This document shows, piece by piece, positions 1 through 11,252 of a stretch of DNA of 64,000 nt. Both the position numbers and the translations under genes were made by a program. The stretch comes from Petaurus breviceps papuanus (Eukaryota > Chordata > Mammalia > Diprotodontia > Petauridae). Each line of letters begins with the position of its first letter. Within the stretch, counting starts at the first letter, position 1. The stretch covers positions 21,926,313 to 21,990,312 of the forward strand of contig JAMXIF010001194.1 of NCBI GenBank assembly GCA_028583685.1, read 5' to 3'. Under the pieces are notes generated by a model. The model was given only the letters and a program-made list of their open reading frames with translations, was not told where the DNA came from and searched no databases.

Positions 1-62
1 ATAGCATTTATTTGTTTGTTTGTATATATGCACACACAATATGTGTTACATATGTGTGTGTA
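1..62. repeat. TG/TA-rich simple sequence
   Basis: TTTG units followed by TATG/TGTG and CA runs. Low-complexity sequence with no other signal; the stretch from 63 to 589 holds nothing I recognise. Confidence 0.7.
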
Positions 63-589
63 ATTGCAAGGTGAGTGATATTCCAAACCAACATGCTTAC
101 ATCGTGCAGTCAGAAAGCCCAGAGCCTAGAGTAAGAGACATGATTTGGAGGCTTTTGTACGCTCATGAGCAGTCTAAGTGGATAACCCTGGTATAGCATC
201 TACATTCAAAGTCATAAATCAAGACATTGCAGAATGTTTATCTCAAGGAGGCGGCTCAAAGATCCCTTTGTACTGTGACACAAGGCAGAGCATGACAATC
301 TCAATGACTTCATTGGGAGCTTAATAGTCACAAAATATCCTCACAAACAACTCTTGCTCCTTGATAGTTCATAACGAACAGCATTTAGTCCATGGTTCTC
401 TTTGTGATTGGCACTGTCTCTACCTTTGAGCTGGCACACAAGGAATGAAGCAATTGGGAGATGGTGGTCTTTGCTCTTAGCTTAGCTATTGCATTGAGGC
501 CTTCATATTCTGTTTTAACTATTGATTCCAACTTTATTTACCTGGTAGGGCTATTGTGAAGGAAAAAATAAACTTAAGGTACATATTTT

Positions 590-822
590 TTGTTCAATCA
601 TTTCAGTCGTATCTAACTCTTTGTGACCCCATTTAGGGTTTTCTTGACAAAGATTTGCCATTTCCTGCATAGCATTTTACAAGTGGGGAAACTGAGGCAA
701 ACAAGATTAATTGACTAGCCTGAGGTTACAAAGCTAGTAAGTATCTGAGGTCAGATTTGAACTCAGAAAGATAAGTCTTCCTGACTGGCCTTATACTCTA
801 TCCATTGCACCACCTAGCAGCA
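590..822 (-). mobile_element. RTE-tailed marsupial SINE
   Basis: Read on the plus strand, it opens with the reversed RTE-type tail (TTCAATCATTTCAGTCG, then CTAACTCTTTGTGACCCCAT). It passes through the reversed core (AACTGAGGCAAAC) and ends with the reversed tRNA-like head (CACCACCTAGCAGC). The tail is homologous to the 3' end of the BovB-like LINE at 11190-11250. Moderately diverged. Confidence 0.85.
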
Positions 823-1990
823 AATGACTGGGGGGAAGGGGAAGGGGGTACACAGGCAGCAGTATTTTTTAAGGAGATAAGAAAAACCAGTAATCCTGTC
901 TCGAAGGAGCCCAGGAAACCAGTTTCTCTTTCCTTGCCATTTTCTGGAAATGCAAGGTGGAGAATTTGCCAGGGACTATCAAAAGAGGCCAAGTTCCCAA
1001 GACAAGAGTAGAGTTCCAGCTCCAATTAAGTTTGCTTTGCAACAGATGGAGACGTCATTCACTGTTCAGCAAGAAGTGAGCAGCTCAAATCTACCACAGA
1101 AAACAAATATAAAGCAGTTGTCCCTTAGCAGAGCTGCAACTTTCTGTTCCCATGTACAGCACATGCTCAAGTAACCTAACCTAAGGGACAATGTCTGTGC
1201 ATTGGAGAGGCCGCCAGCAATCAACAGAAATTGCTCTGATTAATTTTTAGTGCAGAGAACTTCCATTCAGTAACAACCCAGAATTCCTTAGTGTTGGGTG
1301 ACTGAGTTCATTTTCATGAATACCACTGTGCAAGTCACTGGAAATTAATTTCTACAAGGGGATGCTTATGGTTATGAATGTGCACCTTATAGCTGCTAGC
1401 TATTCTGAAAGGTCAAACTACAGATAAGAGTGGCTTTCTAGAGTAGTTTTATCAATACATTGTGAATCACAGAACTGGAGCTGCAAGAGATTCTGGGGAA
1501 TTCATATTCACCATTTGTCCTCTCTCCCTGCCCTCAGGCTTGTCCCCCCACCCTGGGGAATGAGAAGTCTCTATACTGCCATAGCTGTATCTCAGACAGG
1601 ATTTAAATGCTGAAATTATAACCATCACATGTCCAGCACTGGCTAGAGGACAGTTCTCATTCAGAATGTGTGAGTAGCCTTGATAGGAAAACAATCTCAG
1701 GTCCAGAGCCAATACTTTAAAAAAATAAATGAGCTTGGTGACTTGAGAAATCAAATTCTGACATTACAACAGTGGTACCTAATGGTTTGCCAGTAGCCAG
1801 TCTAGGACTAGTGCAAGGGGTCCATTGCCAGGTACAATCATCTACAATTTCATATGAGTTGACATAAGAGTCATGAGTTGAAAACGTTACACAGGGCTGG
1901 GCTCGCATAAGCACTCAGTAAAAATGGAATTACTGTCATTTTCCACCCCCATGAAGTTCATAATAAAAGTCAAATGAATGAACTATATTT
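823..1990. other. Unique sequence, no gene seen
   Basis: Only short open frames on both strands, with no recognisable domain and no convincing exon boundaries. A weak MIR-like piece (CACAGAACTGGAGCTGCAAG) lies near 1468. Confidence 0.5.
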
Positions 1991-1994
1991 CATT

Positions 1995-2130
1995 CAACTC
2001 AACAAATAGCTATTAATATCCAACACATGCCCAGTCCTATGCTTGCCTTACAGGAAGAAAGAAGAAAAGATCTGATCTTACCCTCAAAGAACTTAACATC
2101 TATTTAAGGAGACATGATTAGAGGAGGCAG
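1995..2130 (-). mobile_element. L2 LINE 3'-end fragment
   Basis: Reversed L2 3' end: the CAACAAATAGCTATTAA start, a degenerate form of the TGCCAGGCACTG segment, then CCCTCAAAGAACTTAACAT in the position of the usual CTCAAGGAGCTTACA block. Confidence 0.65.
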
Positions 2131-2261
2131 ATTTTGAGATGGATTTTGAAAGATAGGAAGTAGTTGCTCAGGAAGAAAGGAAGAAAGAGGCTAGCAAAGT
2201 GGGGGGAGGTGCTAGAACATGGTAACCCAGAGCCAAAAAGGGGAGAAAATTCTCCATGAGA

Positions 2262-2465
2262 TGCAACATGGTATAATGGAGACAGGATTATACTCGGAGG
2301 TGTAAAGACCTGGATTCAAATTGTTCTACAATTTGCTACTAGTCAGTGACCCTGGACAGGTCACTTAACCTCTCTAGGCCTCAGTTTCATCATTTGTAAA
2401 ATAAGGGGGTTGGATTTTATGGCCTCTAAGTCCCCTTTAGCTTTGATCTGCAATCATACTATTCT
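2262..2465 (+). mobile_element. MIR-like SINE
   Basis: tRNA-like head (GGATTCAAATTG in the B-box position), core GTCACTTAACCTCTCTAGGC and CTCAGTTTCATCATTTGT, and a tail GGGGTTGGATTTTATGGCCT typical of the marsupial MIR-type family. Confidence 0.8.
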
Positions 2466-2519
2466 GCCCTCCTGTAAAGGGTATAGGAATGCACTTTCTT
2501 TTGGTGACCTAAAAGTGTA

Positions 2520-2720
2520 GCAGAGCTGCTGAAGAGCCAGCAAGATTTGGGCTCAAATCCTGCCTCCAACTCACACTGGTGAGTCACTTAACCTCTCAGT
2601 GGTCTAGACAACTATTTGAGACTCTAAGTTGCTTGGGAAATGTCAATATCCTTTGAGAGAGAATGTTCCTCCCTAAAACCTCCCTACACTGAAGAAATCC
2701 TACATCCAATCCCTCTCCCT
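2520..2720 (+). mobile_element. tRNA-derived SINE with ACTCTAAGTTGC-type tail
   Basis: B-box-like GGGCTCAAATCC, core GAGTCACTTAACCTCTCAG, then a tail with GAGACTCTAAGTTGC and a degenerate GTTCCTCCCTAAAACC block. The same tail type recurs at 2955 and 20085, and in reverse at 41290, 44128 and 51055. Confidence 0.7.
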
Positions 2721-2884
2721 CTACTGAATATTCATTAGCCTAATGAATCTAGCTAAATTATTTCCAAGTTAATGAACACCATGACCCCAGGAAACCAAAG
2801 TATATCACGCAAGCAATTCTTCACATGAATTCAAACACCAGAGTTTTTGAAGCAGATGCTGTATCTCACCAATGGGTTTGTTTC

Positions 2885-2930
2885 CAATAATAATTATTTG
2901 AAATAATAATTAATAATAATAATTAGTCCC
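2885..2930. repeat. AAT-rich simple repeat
   Basis: Imperfect AATAATAATT units, low complexity. Confidence 0.7.
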
Positions 2931-2954
2931 TTTTTAATAGTGATTTTGGGAGAC

Positions 2955-3125
2955 AATCTGGAGTAATGGTTAGGGAACTAGATTTGGAGTCAGGAGAACT
3001 CAGGTTCAAGTTGTCCCTCTAACACATGCTGGCTGTGTGATCCTGGACAAGTGACTTAACTTTGCAGTGCTTCAGGCAATTCTCAATGACCAGAAAAACT
3101 GTAGAACAGTTGTCAACCTTCCTTG
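2955..3125 (+). mobile_element. tRNA-derived SINE
   Basis: Head GGAGTAATGGTTAGGGAACT, GGAGTCAGGAGAACTCAGG, core GACAAGTGACTTAAC, and a degenerate tail ending just before the next SINE's target duplication. Confidence 0.75.
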
Positions 3126-3307
3126 ATAAAATAGAAGACACTGGCAGCCAAGTGGTACAGTGACTAGAGCACCGGCCCTGTAGTCAGGAGGACTTGAGTT
3201 CAAATCTGGCCTCAGACACTTGACACACTTAGTAGCTGTGTGACTCTGGGCAAGTCACTTAACTCCAACTGCCCTCCAAAAAAGCAAAATAAAATAAAAT
3301 AGAAGAC
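3126..3307 (+). mobile_element. Short poly-A SINE with target duplication
   Basis: SINE body 3140-3293 is flanked by a perfect 14-bp direct repeat, ATAAAATAGAAGAC (3126-3139 and 3294-3307). The body has a tRNA-like head (A-box region AGTGGTACAGTGACTAG, B-box region GAGTTCAAATC), GCAAGTCACTTAAC and an A-rich 3' end. The clean duplication marks a comparatively young insertion and fits L1-type target-primed mobilisation. Confidence 0.9.
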
Positions 3308-3404
3308 TTCTTACCATTCCTTGGATCAAGAACAAAGGAAGAAAGAGTTCATTTTATTAGGTTGAGTCTTTTCCAGAAAAACCAATTATCTAGACTTAGA
3401 GTTG

Positions 3405-3655
3405 ATATGGCCAATAGAGTTCTGGACTTGAAGTGAGGAAGACCTGAAATTGATCTCTGCCTCAGACACTCTGTGGAGCTCTGGACAAATGATTTAGCCT
3501 CTCTGAGTCACCCCAGTTTCCTAATCCATAAAATAAGAATAATAATAGCACCTATCTCACAAAGACATTGTAAGAATCCAATGAGATAATGATTGTAAAG
3601 TGTTTTTGCAAAGCTTAAAACACTGCATCAATGTAAGCTGATATTACTATTATCC
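3405..3655 (+). mobile_element. MIR-like SINE
   Basis: GGACTTGAAGTGAGGAAGAC head, CCTCTCTGAGTCACCCCAGT core, then AATGAGATAATGATTGTAAA and a tail ending in TATTACTATTATCC. Confidence 0.8.
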
Positions 3656-3824
3656 ATGAGGATATTATCTATTATCCACACCAGCGCTCTAGCCCTGTGA
3701 GTAACAGGAAGAAAACCAGGCTCCATTAAATGGTGAATTCTGGTTAGGTTGCTATATATTGAATGACACTAACATAACAATGCCCAAAGCCCAAACCTGA
3801 TATACAAGGAGAGGTTAAGTCAAT

Positions 3825-3905
3825 CCTTGTGCTCAGTTTCCTCATCCAGAAAATGAAGGCATTGGATTAAATGTTCATTTGGGTTCCTTCTAGATTTTAT
3901 TATCC
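3825..3905 (+). mobile_element. SINE tail fragment
   Basis: CTCAGTTTCCTCATCCAGAA and GGCATTGGATTAAATG match the 3' half of the MIR-type SINEs here; the head is missing. Confidence 0.55.
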
Positions 3906-3958
3906 TCCCCAGGCTCCATTGGGTACACAAAGCATAGGAGTCTTTTTATCGTCAAAAA

Positions 3959-3959
<1 letters not shown>

Positions 3960-3989
<30 letters not shown>
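3960..3989. repeat. (TG)n microsatellite
   Basis: About 15 TG units followed by a G-rich GGGGTGGGGGTGGGGG run. Confidence 0.95.
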
Positions 3990-3991
<2 letters not shown>

Positions 3992-4084
3992 TGCAGGGGT
4001 GGGGGTGGGGGCATGGTGTTCCATTTGAAAAAATTAGAAACTGTCTGAAGTAGAAATCAGAGAGGTGGACCCTGAAACCAATAG

Positions 4085-4225
4085 ACTAGGGAACATACTT
4101 AGAAATCATTTAGTATAAGCCCCTCATTTTGCAAATGAGGAAATGAAGGAAAATTATTTAACCCAAATTCCCACAAACCATCAGTGGCAGATCTAGGATA
4201 GAAATACAGGTCTCTTCTTTTCCCT
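4085..4225 (-). mobile_element. MIR-like SINE
   Basis: Reversed MIR core: GCCCCTCATTTTGCAAATGA, GAGGAAATGAAGG, then GTGGCAGATCTAGGATAGA. Confidence 0.75.
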
Positions 4226-4398
4226 TTTGTGGCCTCTGAGGGAAAGGATGATGACAACTGCTATTTATAGGTTGATCTTAGGTATACAAAGTGCCCTATA
4301 TAAATTATTGATCAGCTGTAGTCTGGGGATTCCAGGAATTCCCTGAGATCCTCTCAGGGGGTCCATGAGCTCAAAATTATTTTCATAATAATGATAAG

Positions 4399-7020
4399 AT
4401 ATTTTAATTTCTTTTTTAATGTATAAATTTATTTATTTATTTTCAGTTTTCAACATTCATTTCCACAAGATTTTTAGTTACAATTTTTTCTCCCCATCTT
4501 TCCCCTACCCCCCAACCCAAAACAGCAAACCTACTGAATACCCCTTCTCCCAATCTGTTCTCTCTTATATCCTCCCCCATCAGCCCCCTAACTTTCTAGT
4601 AGGGCAAGATGGATTCTATACCCCACTGCCTGTATATATTATTCCCCAGTTGCATGTAAAAACAAATTTTTTAAAACATTTGTTTTTAAAACTTTGAGTT
4701 CCAGATTTTTTCCCTTCTTCCCATCTCACCCGCACCCATTAAGAAGATAAGTAATTCAATATAGGTTGTACAGGTGTAGATACCCAAATCATTTTCATAG
4801 AAGTTATACTGTGAAAGACTAACTATATTTCCCCCTATCCTATCCCACCACCCAATTATTCTATTTTCTCCTTTGACCTTATCCTTTTTCAAACATGTTT
4901 GCTTCTATCTACCCTCTCCCCCAATATGCCCTCCCTTCACTCATCCCCTCTCTTATCTCCTACCCCCTATTTTCCTGTAGCGTAAGATACCCAATTGAGT
5001 GTGTAGGTTATTCCCTCCTTAAGCCAAATTCAATGAGAATAAGGTTGTCCCATTTCCTTTCACCTTCCTGCTCTTCCCCTCCATTATAACAGTTTTCGCT
5101 TGCCTCTTTTATATGAGATAATTTACCCTAGTCTATCTCTCCCTTTCTCCTTCTCCCAATAAATTCCTCTCTCACCTCTTAATTTTATTTATTAGATATC
5201 ATCCCTTCATATTCAACTCATCCTGTGCCCTCTGTCTAGGTATACGTGAACATATGTATGCCCACACTCACATATATATTTATATACTCACACCCTCCTA
5301 CACAAACATATATATGTATATATCCATAAATATATATATATATATATATATATATTTCTTCAAATATCCTCATACTAAGAAAAGTCTTATGAGTTACAAT
5401 TATTGTTTTTCCATGTAGGAATGTAAATAGTTTCAACTTTTAAAAGTTCCTTATGATTTCTTTTTCCTGTTTACCTTCTCATGCTTCTCTTGTTTCTTGT
5501 ATTTGAAAGTCAAATTTTCTGTTCAGCTCTGGTTTTTTCATCAAGAATGCTTGACAATCCTCTATTTCATTGAATGCCCATATTTTTCCCTATAGCATTA
5601 TACTTAGTTTTGCTGGGTAGGTGATTCTTGGTTTTAGTCCTAGCTCCTTTGACCTCCAGAATATCATATTCCAAGCCCTTTGATCCCTTAATGAAGAACT
5701 GCTAGGTCTTGTGTTATCCTAATTGTGTTTTCACAATACTCAAATTGTTTCTTCCTGACTGCTTGCAGTATTTCTTCTTGACCTGGGAACTCTGGAATTT
5801 GGCTATGATATTCCTAGAAGTTTTCTTTTTGGGATCTTTTTCAAGAAGTAAATTCTTTCAATGTCTATTTTGCCCTCTGGTTCTAGAATATCAGGCAATT
5901 TTGCTTGATAATTTCTTGAAAGATGGTGTGTAGGCTCATTTTTTAATCATGGCTTTCAGGCAGTCCAATAATTTTTAAATTATCTCTCCTGATCTATTTT
6001 CTAGGTCAGTGGTTTTTCCAATGAGATATTTTACATTGCCTTCTATTTTTTTATTTGTTTGACTCTGTTTTATAGTATCTTGATTTCTCATAAAGTTATT
6101 AGCTTCCAATTGCTTCAATCTAATTTTGAAGGAGTTATTCTCTTCAGTGAGTTTTTGAAATTCCTTTTCCATCCGTCAAATTTGGCTTTTTAAGGCATTC
6201 TTCTCCTCACTGACTTTTTGGGCCTCTTTTGCCATTTGAGTTAGTCTATTTTTTAAGGTGTTATTTTCTTCAGTGTATTTTTGGGTCTCCTTTGGCAGGT
6301 TTTTGACTCTCTTTTCATGATTTTTTTGCATCATTCTCATTTCTCTTGCCAATTTTTACTCCACTTCTCTTACCTTATTTTCTTGAGCTCCTCCATGACC
6401 TGTAACCCATTCATATTTTTCTTGGAGCCTTTTGATGCAGGAGTTCTGACTTCACTGTCTCCCTCCCACTCCATGCCTTGATCCTTTTTTGTCCCCCAAA
6501 AAGGATTCCATGATCTATTTGTGCTTCCTCTGCTTGCTCATATTGCCAGACAATTACTTGACTTTTGAACTCTTTGCCATGGTAGAATTCTGCTTCCAGA
6601 ATGGAGAGAGCTTTGTCCCAAATTGCTGGGGGTTTTGCAACTGCCAGAGCTGCAAAAGGAGGGCACCCTCTCTACAGCCCCCACAAGCTCTGGTTCACTG
6701 GCCATTCACCCCAGGACCACAACCCAAGAATTTGATCCAGATCCAAGCAGTTCAAAGCAATAGCAATTACCCTCTGAATGGTCACTTGGTTCCCCTATGA
6801 TCTGCAGGCCAGGAGCTCCTGAGGCAGCTGCCATGCCTTTGCCACTTCTTGCCCCAGGGGCAGGGGCCGGACCGCACTCTTCCATCCACCCCTGTTCCAA
6901 CAGAGTTCCACACTGACCTTTTAATTTGTGTTTGGTGTTTATGGGTTGATAAGTCTGGAAACTTCCACAGCTGCTGGTGATTCACTCTCCTGAAGTCTGC
7001 TCCAAAATATTTTAATTTCT
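4399..7020 (-). mobile_element. HAL1-like (ORF1-only L1-derived) element, complete-looking
   Basis: Element body 4413-7006 lies between perfect 14-bp direct repeats, ATATTTTAATTTCT (4399-4412, 7007-7020). Read on the minus strand it has a GC-richer 5' leader (about 7006-6500) and an ORF1 region (about 6490-5450). One open piece in that region, 6172-5975, is a 65-residue Lys/Glu/Leu/Asn-rich coiled-coil-like segment resembling L1 ORF1p. A long purine-rich 3' region follows, ending in an AATAAATAAATAAA tail. No ORF2 (endonuclease or reverse transcriptase) sequence is present between ORF1 and the 3' end, which is the hallmark of HAL1 elements. ORF1 is now closed by stops. It was probably moved by L1 proteins; the target nick reads TT/AGAA on the element strand, close to the L1 consensus. 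The alternative is an L1 that lost ORF2 after insertion, which the shared 2.6-kb family length would argue against. Confidence 0.75.
5262..5355. repeat. TA-rich microsatellite inside the HAL1-like element
   Basis: TATATA and CATATATG runs, a local expansion in the 3' region of the element. Confidence 0.8.
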
Positions 7021-7137
7021 AATGTGGTAAGAATTAATAGATATAACTATCATAAACCAAAGTTCTTTGAAGGCACCATCAATAATTTTAACAGTGTAAA
7101 TGTGTCAATTTCAAAAGGTTTAAAAATCTGTCATAGG

Positions 7138-7325
7138 ATCACAAATATAGAGATAGAAGAGAGTTTAAGCATCACTTGGTTCAACTTCCCAGATTTGACT
7201 TAGACTGAGAGAGATGCTGACTTGTCCAAGGTCACAGAGGCAGGCAGGATGTGGCAAAACTCAAATTTAAAACCAGGTCTTCTGAATCTGGATCCATTGC
7301 TCTTTTTACTGTATCACACTTCCTG
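7138..7325 (-). mobile_element. MIR-like SINE
   Basis: Starts ATAGGATCACAAATATAGAG, then TTGTCCAAGGTCACAGAGGC, AACCAGGTCTTCTGAATC and CCATTGCTC: a reversed MIR-type order. Confidence 0.75.
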
Positions 7326-7329
7326 TAAT

Positions 7330-8125
7330 TATCTCATTTCATTTGGGGTATAAGACAACACACCAACTCCTAGTGTTAGTTCATCATCTGAATCCATTTT
7401 AGAAAACCAAGGCTTTCTCCCAATTTCCCTCTGGAGCATTGTGTAGCATAGTAGTTAGAAGCCCATAAAGAAGAAATCCTGTTCGTGTTAAGGAGCTTGT
7501 GCCAAGTGCTCTGCTTTTCCTCCCAATGCAGTGCTCTTATTTCATGAAGATGATGGATCTCAGCTTAATGACAATCATTCAGCAAGTTAAAATGTCACCA
7601 GAAGTAGCAGGGAGCCACTGTTGGCTGTTGGTGTTCTTGAGCAGAGTTCATTTGAGTAGGCACACAAAGCAGAACAAGGGGTCACTCTTAAGGCTTGTTA
7701 TTAAATTAACAATTATAACAACAACCTAGATAATGTGATCAAAATTAGAGATCTAGGCCTCTTTGAGGGTCAAGAGTGCAAAGACATTGCCTTTTGGAAA
7801 TGAGCTTATTGACCTATGGGGAATAAATGAACTTCCCTCTGGCCAATATCTTTTGCTAATGGACATATAACTCTCATGAATTATTTTAGAGGTAATATCT
7901 CCTGCCTTGCTCTTCATATTATCATTGAGATAATAAGTACAGGTGTATTTGATACCTCAGAGGCCATTTCATCTTCTTCTGTTAGTGAATTTAGTCTCTG
8001 ATTCTCTGAGGAAGAAGCTATACTAGGCTCAATTTCTATACAGGTCAATTGGATCCTCTCAGTTCCCTGACCCCAGACTGGGCCCAGGCTCTGCCCTCAG
8101 CATACCTCTAACCAGACAATCATGA
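7330..8125. other. Unique sequence, no gene seen
   Basis: A 76-codon frame at 7499-7729 has no recognisable features. No repeat family recognised. Confidence 0.5.
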
Positions 8126-8129
8126 AAAG

Positions 8130-8320
8130 AGAACTTGGTATAGTAGAAAGAACACTAGACTTAGAGTCATAAGATTTAGATTGAAATCACAATTTTTTTG
8201 CCTGCATGACCTGGGATAACTCATTTAACTTATTGGTGTCTTAATTTCCTCATATGTAAAATGAAGGGGTTGGATTAAAAGACCTCCAATGTCCCTTTCT
8301 GTTCTAAATCTATAACACAA
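8130..8320 (+). mobile_element. MIR-like SINE
   Basis: TGGTATAGTAGAAAGAACAC head, GACCTGGGATAACTCATTTA core, GGGGTTGGATTAAAAGACCT tail. Confidence 0.8.
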
Positions 8321-8378
8321 ATGTGCAACACCATTTATCAGGGATGGTAGGCAATAGAGTATGGCTGGAAAGGCACAG

Positions 8379-8380
<2 letters not shown>

Positions 8381-8415
<35 letters not shown>
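8381..8415. repeat. (CA)n microsatellite
   Basis: About 17 uninterrupted CA units. Confidence 0.95.
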
Positions 8416-8418
<3 letters not shown>

Positions 8419-8486
8419 TGAAGAAACAACACTGGGAGATATTAGGGAGAATACTCCACCTGTGTTGTATCCATGCTCCTCTGACA

Positions 8487-8590
8487 TTGAGAGTCACATA
8501 ACCCCTCTGTGCTTCAGCTTGTTTAGAAGGGTTGATGGGATACTCTCCAAGGTGCTAGCTAGTAAGAAATCTATGACCCTATGAACCTTG
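8487..8590 (+). mobile_element. SINE 3' fragment
   Basis: AGTCACATAACCCCTCTGTG and TAAGAAATCTATGACCCTATGA match SINE core and tail sequence. Confidence 0.55.
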
Positions 8591-8599
8591 GTTAGGAGT

Positions 8600-9005
8600 A
8601 TCACTTTTTGCTTGCACTGGGTTAGGAGTATCTTTTTTTATATAAAGATTACCTCATCAAGTGTAAAAGGAACTGACTTTCATTTTTCCCTCCTTTGTAA
8701 CAATTTTTAAAAATGAGATAACCCCTCCCCTAAATTATAAAAGCATGAGGCAGTTATGAGCCTATTAGCAAAAGATGCTGTAGTGACCAAGAACAGAGAC
8801 TATCAGTATTGGGCACATAGCAGGCACTCAGTTGCTTATTTTATAACTTAATCCATAAATAGTCACTGTCAATGAAGGGAGAAAGTAAAAATAAACAATA
8901 GATGCTCCTTGGTTTAGGACAGACTGTGACTCCTTTCCTGTGGCATATTTTAAAACCCAGAAACAACCAAAAATAAAAAATTCCTAGCTCCCTGAAGCTT
9001 CCTCT
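8600..9005. other. Unique sequence, nothing seen
   Basis: AT-rich, with no open frame or repeat I recognise. Confidence 0.5.
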
Positions 9006-9011
9006 TGGAGA

Positions 9012-9267
9012 AAGTTAACTGACATGTACATAGCATTTTAAGATTTGCAAGTATAGATGTACTATCTCATTTGTATGTCACAACAACTTTGTGAAGTGGG
9101 TATTAGAGATATTATTGTCCCCATTTTACAGATGAGCAAACTGAGACACCAAGAGGTTAACTGATTTGTCAGTTGTCACTCAGCTAATTTTCAGATGTGG
9201 TAGAGATTCAAGCCTAAGCCTTGCTAATACCAAGTCCAGTATCCTATCTACTACACCACAAGGAAGC
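9012..9267 (-). mobile_element. MIR-like SINE, nearly complete
   Basis: Runs from GTACATAGCATTTTAAG through ACTATCTCATTTGTATGTCA, CCCCATTTTACAGATGAGCA, GTCACTCAGCTAATTTTCAG and ends CTATCTACTACACCA, which is a reversed MIR in full order. Confidence 0.85.
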
Positions 9268-9294
9268 TTATCTTTTTTTTCTGAAGCTAGGCAG

Positions 9295-11252
9295 CACAAG
9301 AAGAGATAAGATTAGCAATGTAAAGAAATACAAGAAAACAATAAAATAGGAAAGACAAGAAATCTTTTCAAGAAAATTAGAGATATGAAAGGAACTTTTC
9401 ATGGAAAATGAACATGATAAAAGATGTAAAATGATAAGGATTTAACAGAAGCAGGAGAGATAAGAAAAAGTGACAAGAATACATGGAAGAACTGTACAAG
9501 AAACATCTCAACTTCACCAATAACTATGATGGTGTGGTTGGTCACTGATCTAGAGCCAGACATCCTAGAGACTTAAGCCAGGTGGACCTCAGAAAGTGTT
9601 GTTAACAATAAGGATAGAGGAGGTAATAGAATTCCAGATGAACTATTTAAAACCCTAAAAGATGCTGCTGTTATAAAATACTGCATTCAATATGCCAAAA
9701 AAAAATCAGACAATTTGAGGATAGTCATGGGATTGGAAAAGATCAATTTAGATCCCAATCCTAAAGAAAGGCAAACATAAAGACTGTTAAAATTACTAAA
9801 CAATTGCAATCATTTCACATATCAACAATGTTATGCTTAAGATTCTGAAAGCTGGATTTCAGCAACATGTGAACCAACAAATACCAGAAGATCTGACTGG
9901 TTTTCAAAGAAGTAGATTAACTAGAGACCAAATTGCCAACATTCACTGTATTATGAAGAAAGCAAGGAAGTTCCACAGAGCACAGGGAGGGAGAAGAAGG
10001 GTAATTTGCCTATGCTTCATTGACTACACTAAAGCCTTTGTATGGATCACAACAAAATGTAAAAAGTACTCAAAAAGATAGAAGCACCAACTAATCTTAC
10101 TTGTCTCTTGAGGAAACTGTATGTGGGTCAAGAAGCAACAGTTAGGGGCGGCCAGGTGGCTCAGCGAGTAAGAGCACCGGCTCCAGTGTCGGGATGACCT
10201 GGATCAAATCCGGCCTCAGATACTCAGCACCACACCCAGAAATAACTGGCCGTGTAACCTTGAGCAAGTTACTTAACCCCGATTGCTTATAAAAAAAAAA
10301 AAAAGTAACAGTTAGAGTCAAACATGGAACAACTTATTGGTTTTAGATTGAAAAGGGAGTACAACATAACTGTATATTGTCACCTCACTTATTTAACTTG
10401 CATACAGAGTATATCAGGCAAAATGACAGGCTGGATGAATGAAAAGCCATAAATAAGGTTGCCAGGAAAAATATCAACAATCTCAGATAGACAAATAGTA
10501 CCATTCTGATGACAGAAAGTGAAGAATTAAGAAGCCTCTTGGTAGGAATGAAAGAGGAGAGAATAAAAGCTGGTTTGAAACTTAAAATAAAAAATTAATA
10601 TAATGGTAACTAGTTCCATCACTTCCTGACAAATAGAGGGAGAAGAAATGGAAGCAGCACCAGCTTTATATTCTTGAGCTCAAAGATTACTGCAGACAAT
10701 GACTGCAGTAATTAAATTAAAAGACACTCCTTGAAAGGAAAACTATGACAGATTTAGACAGCATACTAAAAAGCAGAGACATCACCTTGCCAGCAATAGT
10801 CTGTATAGTTAAAACTATGGTTTTTCATGTAGCAAAGTGTGGCTGTAAGAGTTGGACTATAAGGAAAGCTGAACACTAAAGAATTGGTTTTTGAATTGTG
10901 ACAAAGAAGACTTTCGAGAGTCTCTTGGACAGCAGGGAGATCAAATTGGTCAGTCAATAATTAAAGAAATTCTTTCAGACTATTCATTGGAAGGTGAAAT
11001 ACTTAAGCTGAAGCTTAAATACTTTGGCCACATGATGAGAAGATGAAACTCATTGGAAAATACCCTGATATTGGAAAAGATTGAAGACAAAAGGAAAAGG
11101 GGATAGCAAAGGATGAGATGAATAGAGAGTATTGTGAAAACAATGAAAATGAGCTTGGACAAACTGGGAGATAGTAGAAGACAAAAGAGCCTAGTGTGCT
11201 ATGGTCCATGGGGTCACAAAGAGTGAGACATGATTGAACAACTAAACACCAG
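9295..11252 (+). mobile_element. BovB-like RTE LINE, 5'-truncated
   Basis: Plus-strand translations give a string of RTE/BovB landmarks. Near 9360 a frame reads IFKKIRDMKGTFHGK. Near 9840-10050 it reads KILKAGFQQHVNQQIPED, then LTRDQIANIHCIMKKARK and FIDYTKAF, the conserved reverse-transcriptase palm motif. The YADD catalytic box region near 10490 is decayed. Downstream come the SRDITLPA region (10770) and YSLEGEILKLKLKYFGHMMR (about 10980). The 3' end (GGGGTCACAAAGAGTGAGAC, 11212-11231) is the sequence copied into the tails of RTE-tailed SINEs. Frame is lost repeatedly, so it is a fossil. The 5' endonuclease region is absent. A young SINE splits it at 10146-10301. Confidence 0.92.
10133..10315 (+). 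mobile_element. Short poly-A SINE, CAGCGAGTAAGAG subfamily
   Basis: Body 10146-10301 is inserted in the RTE LINE. It is flanked by a 12-bp direct repeat AGYAACAGTTAG with one difference. tRNA-like A-box region GTGGCTCAGCGAG, B-box region GGATCAAATCC, then GAGCAAGTTACTTAACCCC and a run of 14 A. It differs from the commoner SINE head (GTGGCACAGTGGATAG) and closely matches the copy at 24455. Confidence 0.9.

Noticed and set aside
9833-10081. 82-codon frame with a reverse-transcriptase motif
   Set aside because: Real RT homology (FIDYTKAF) but part of the truncated RTE LINE, so not annotated as a gene.
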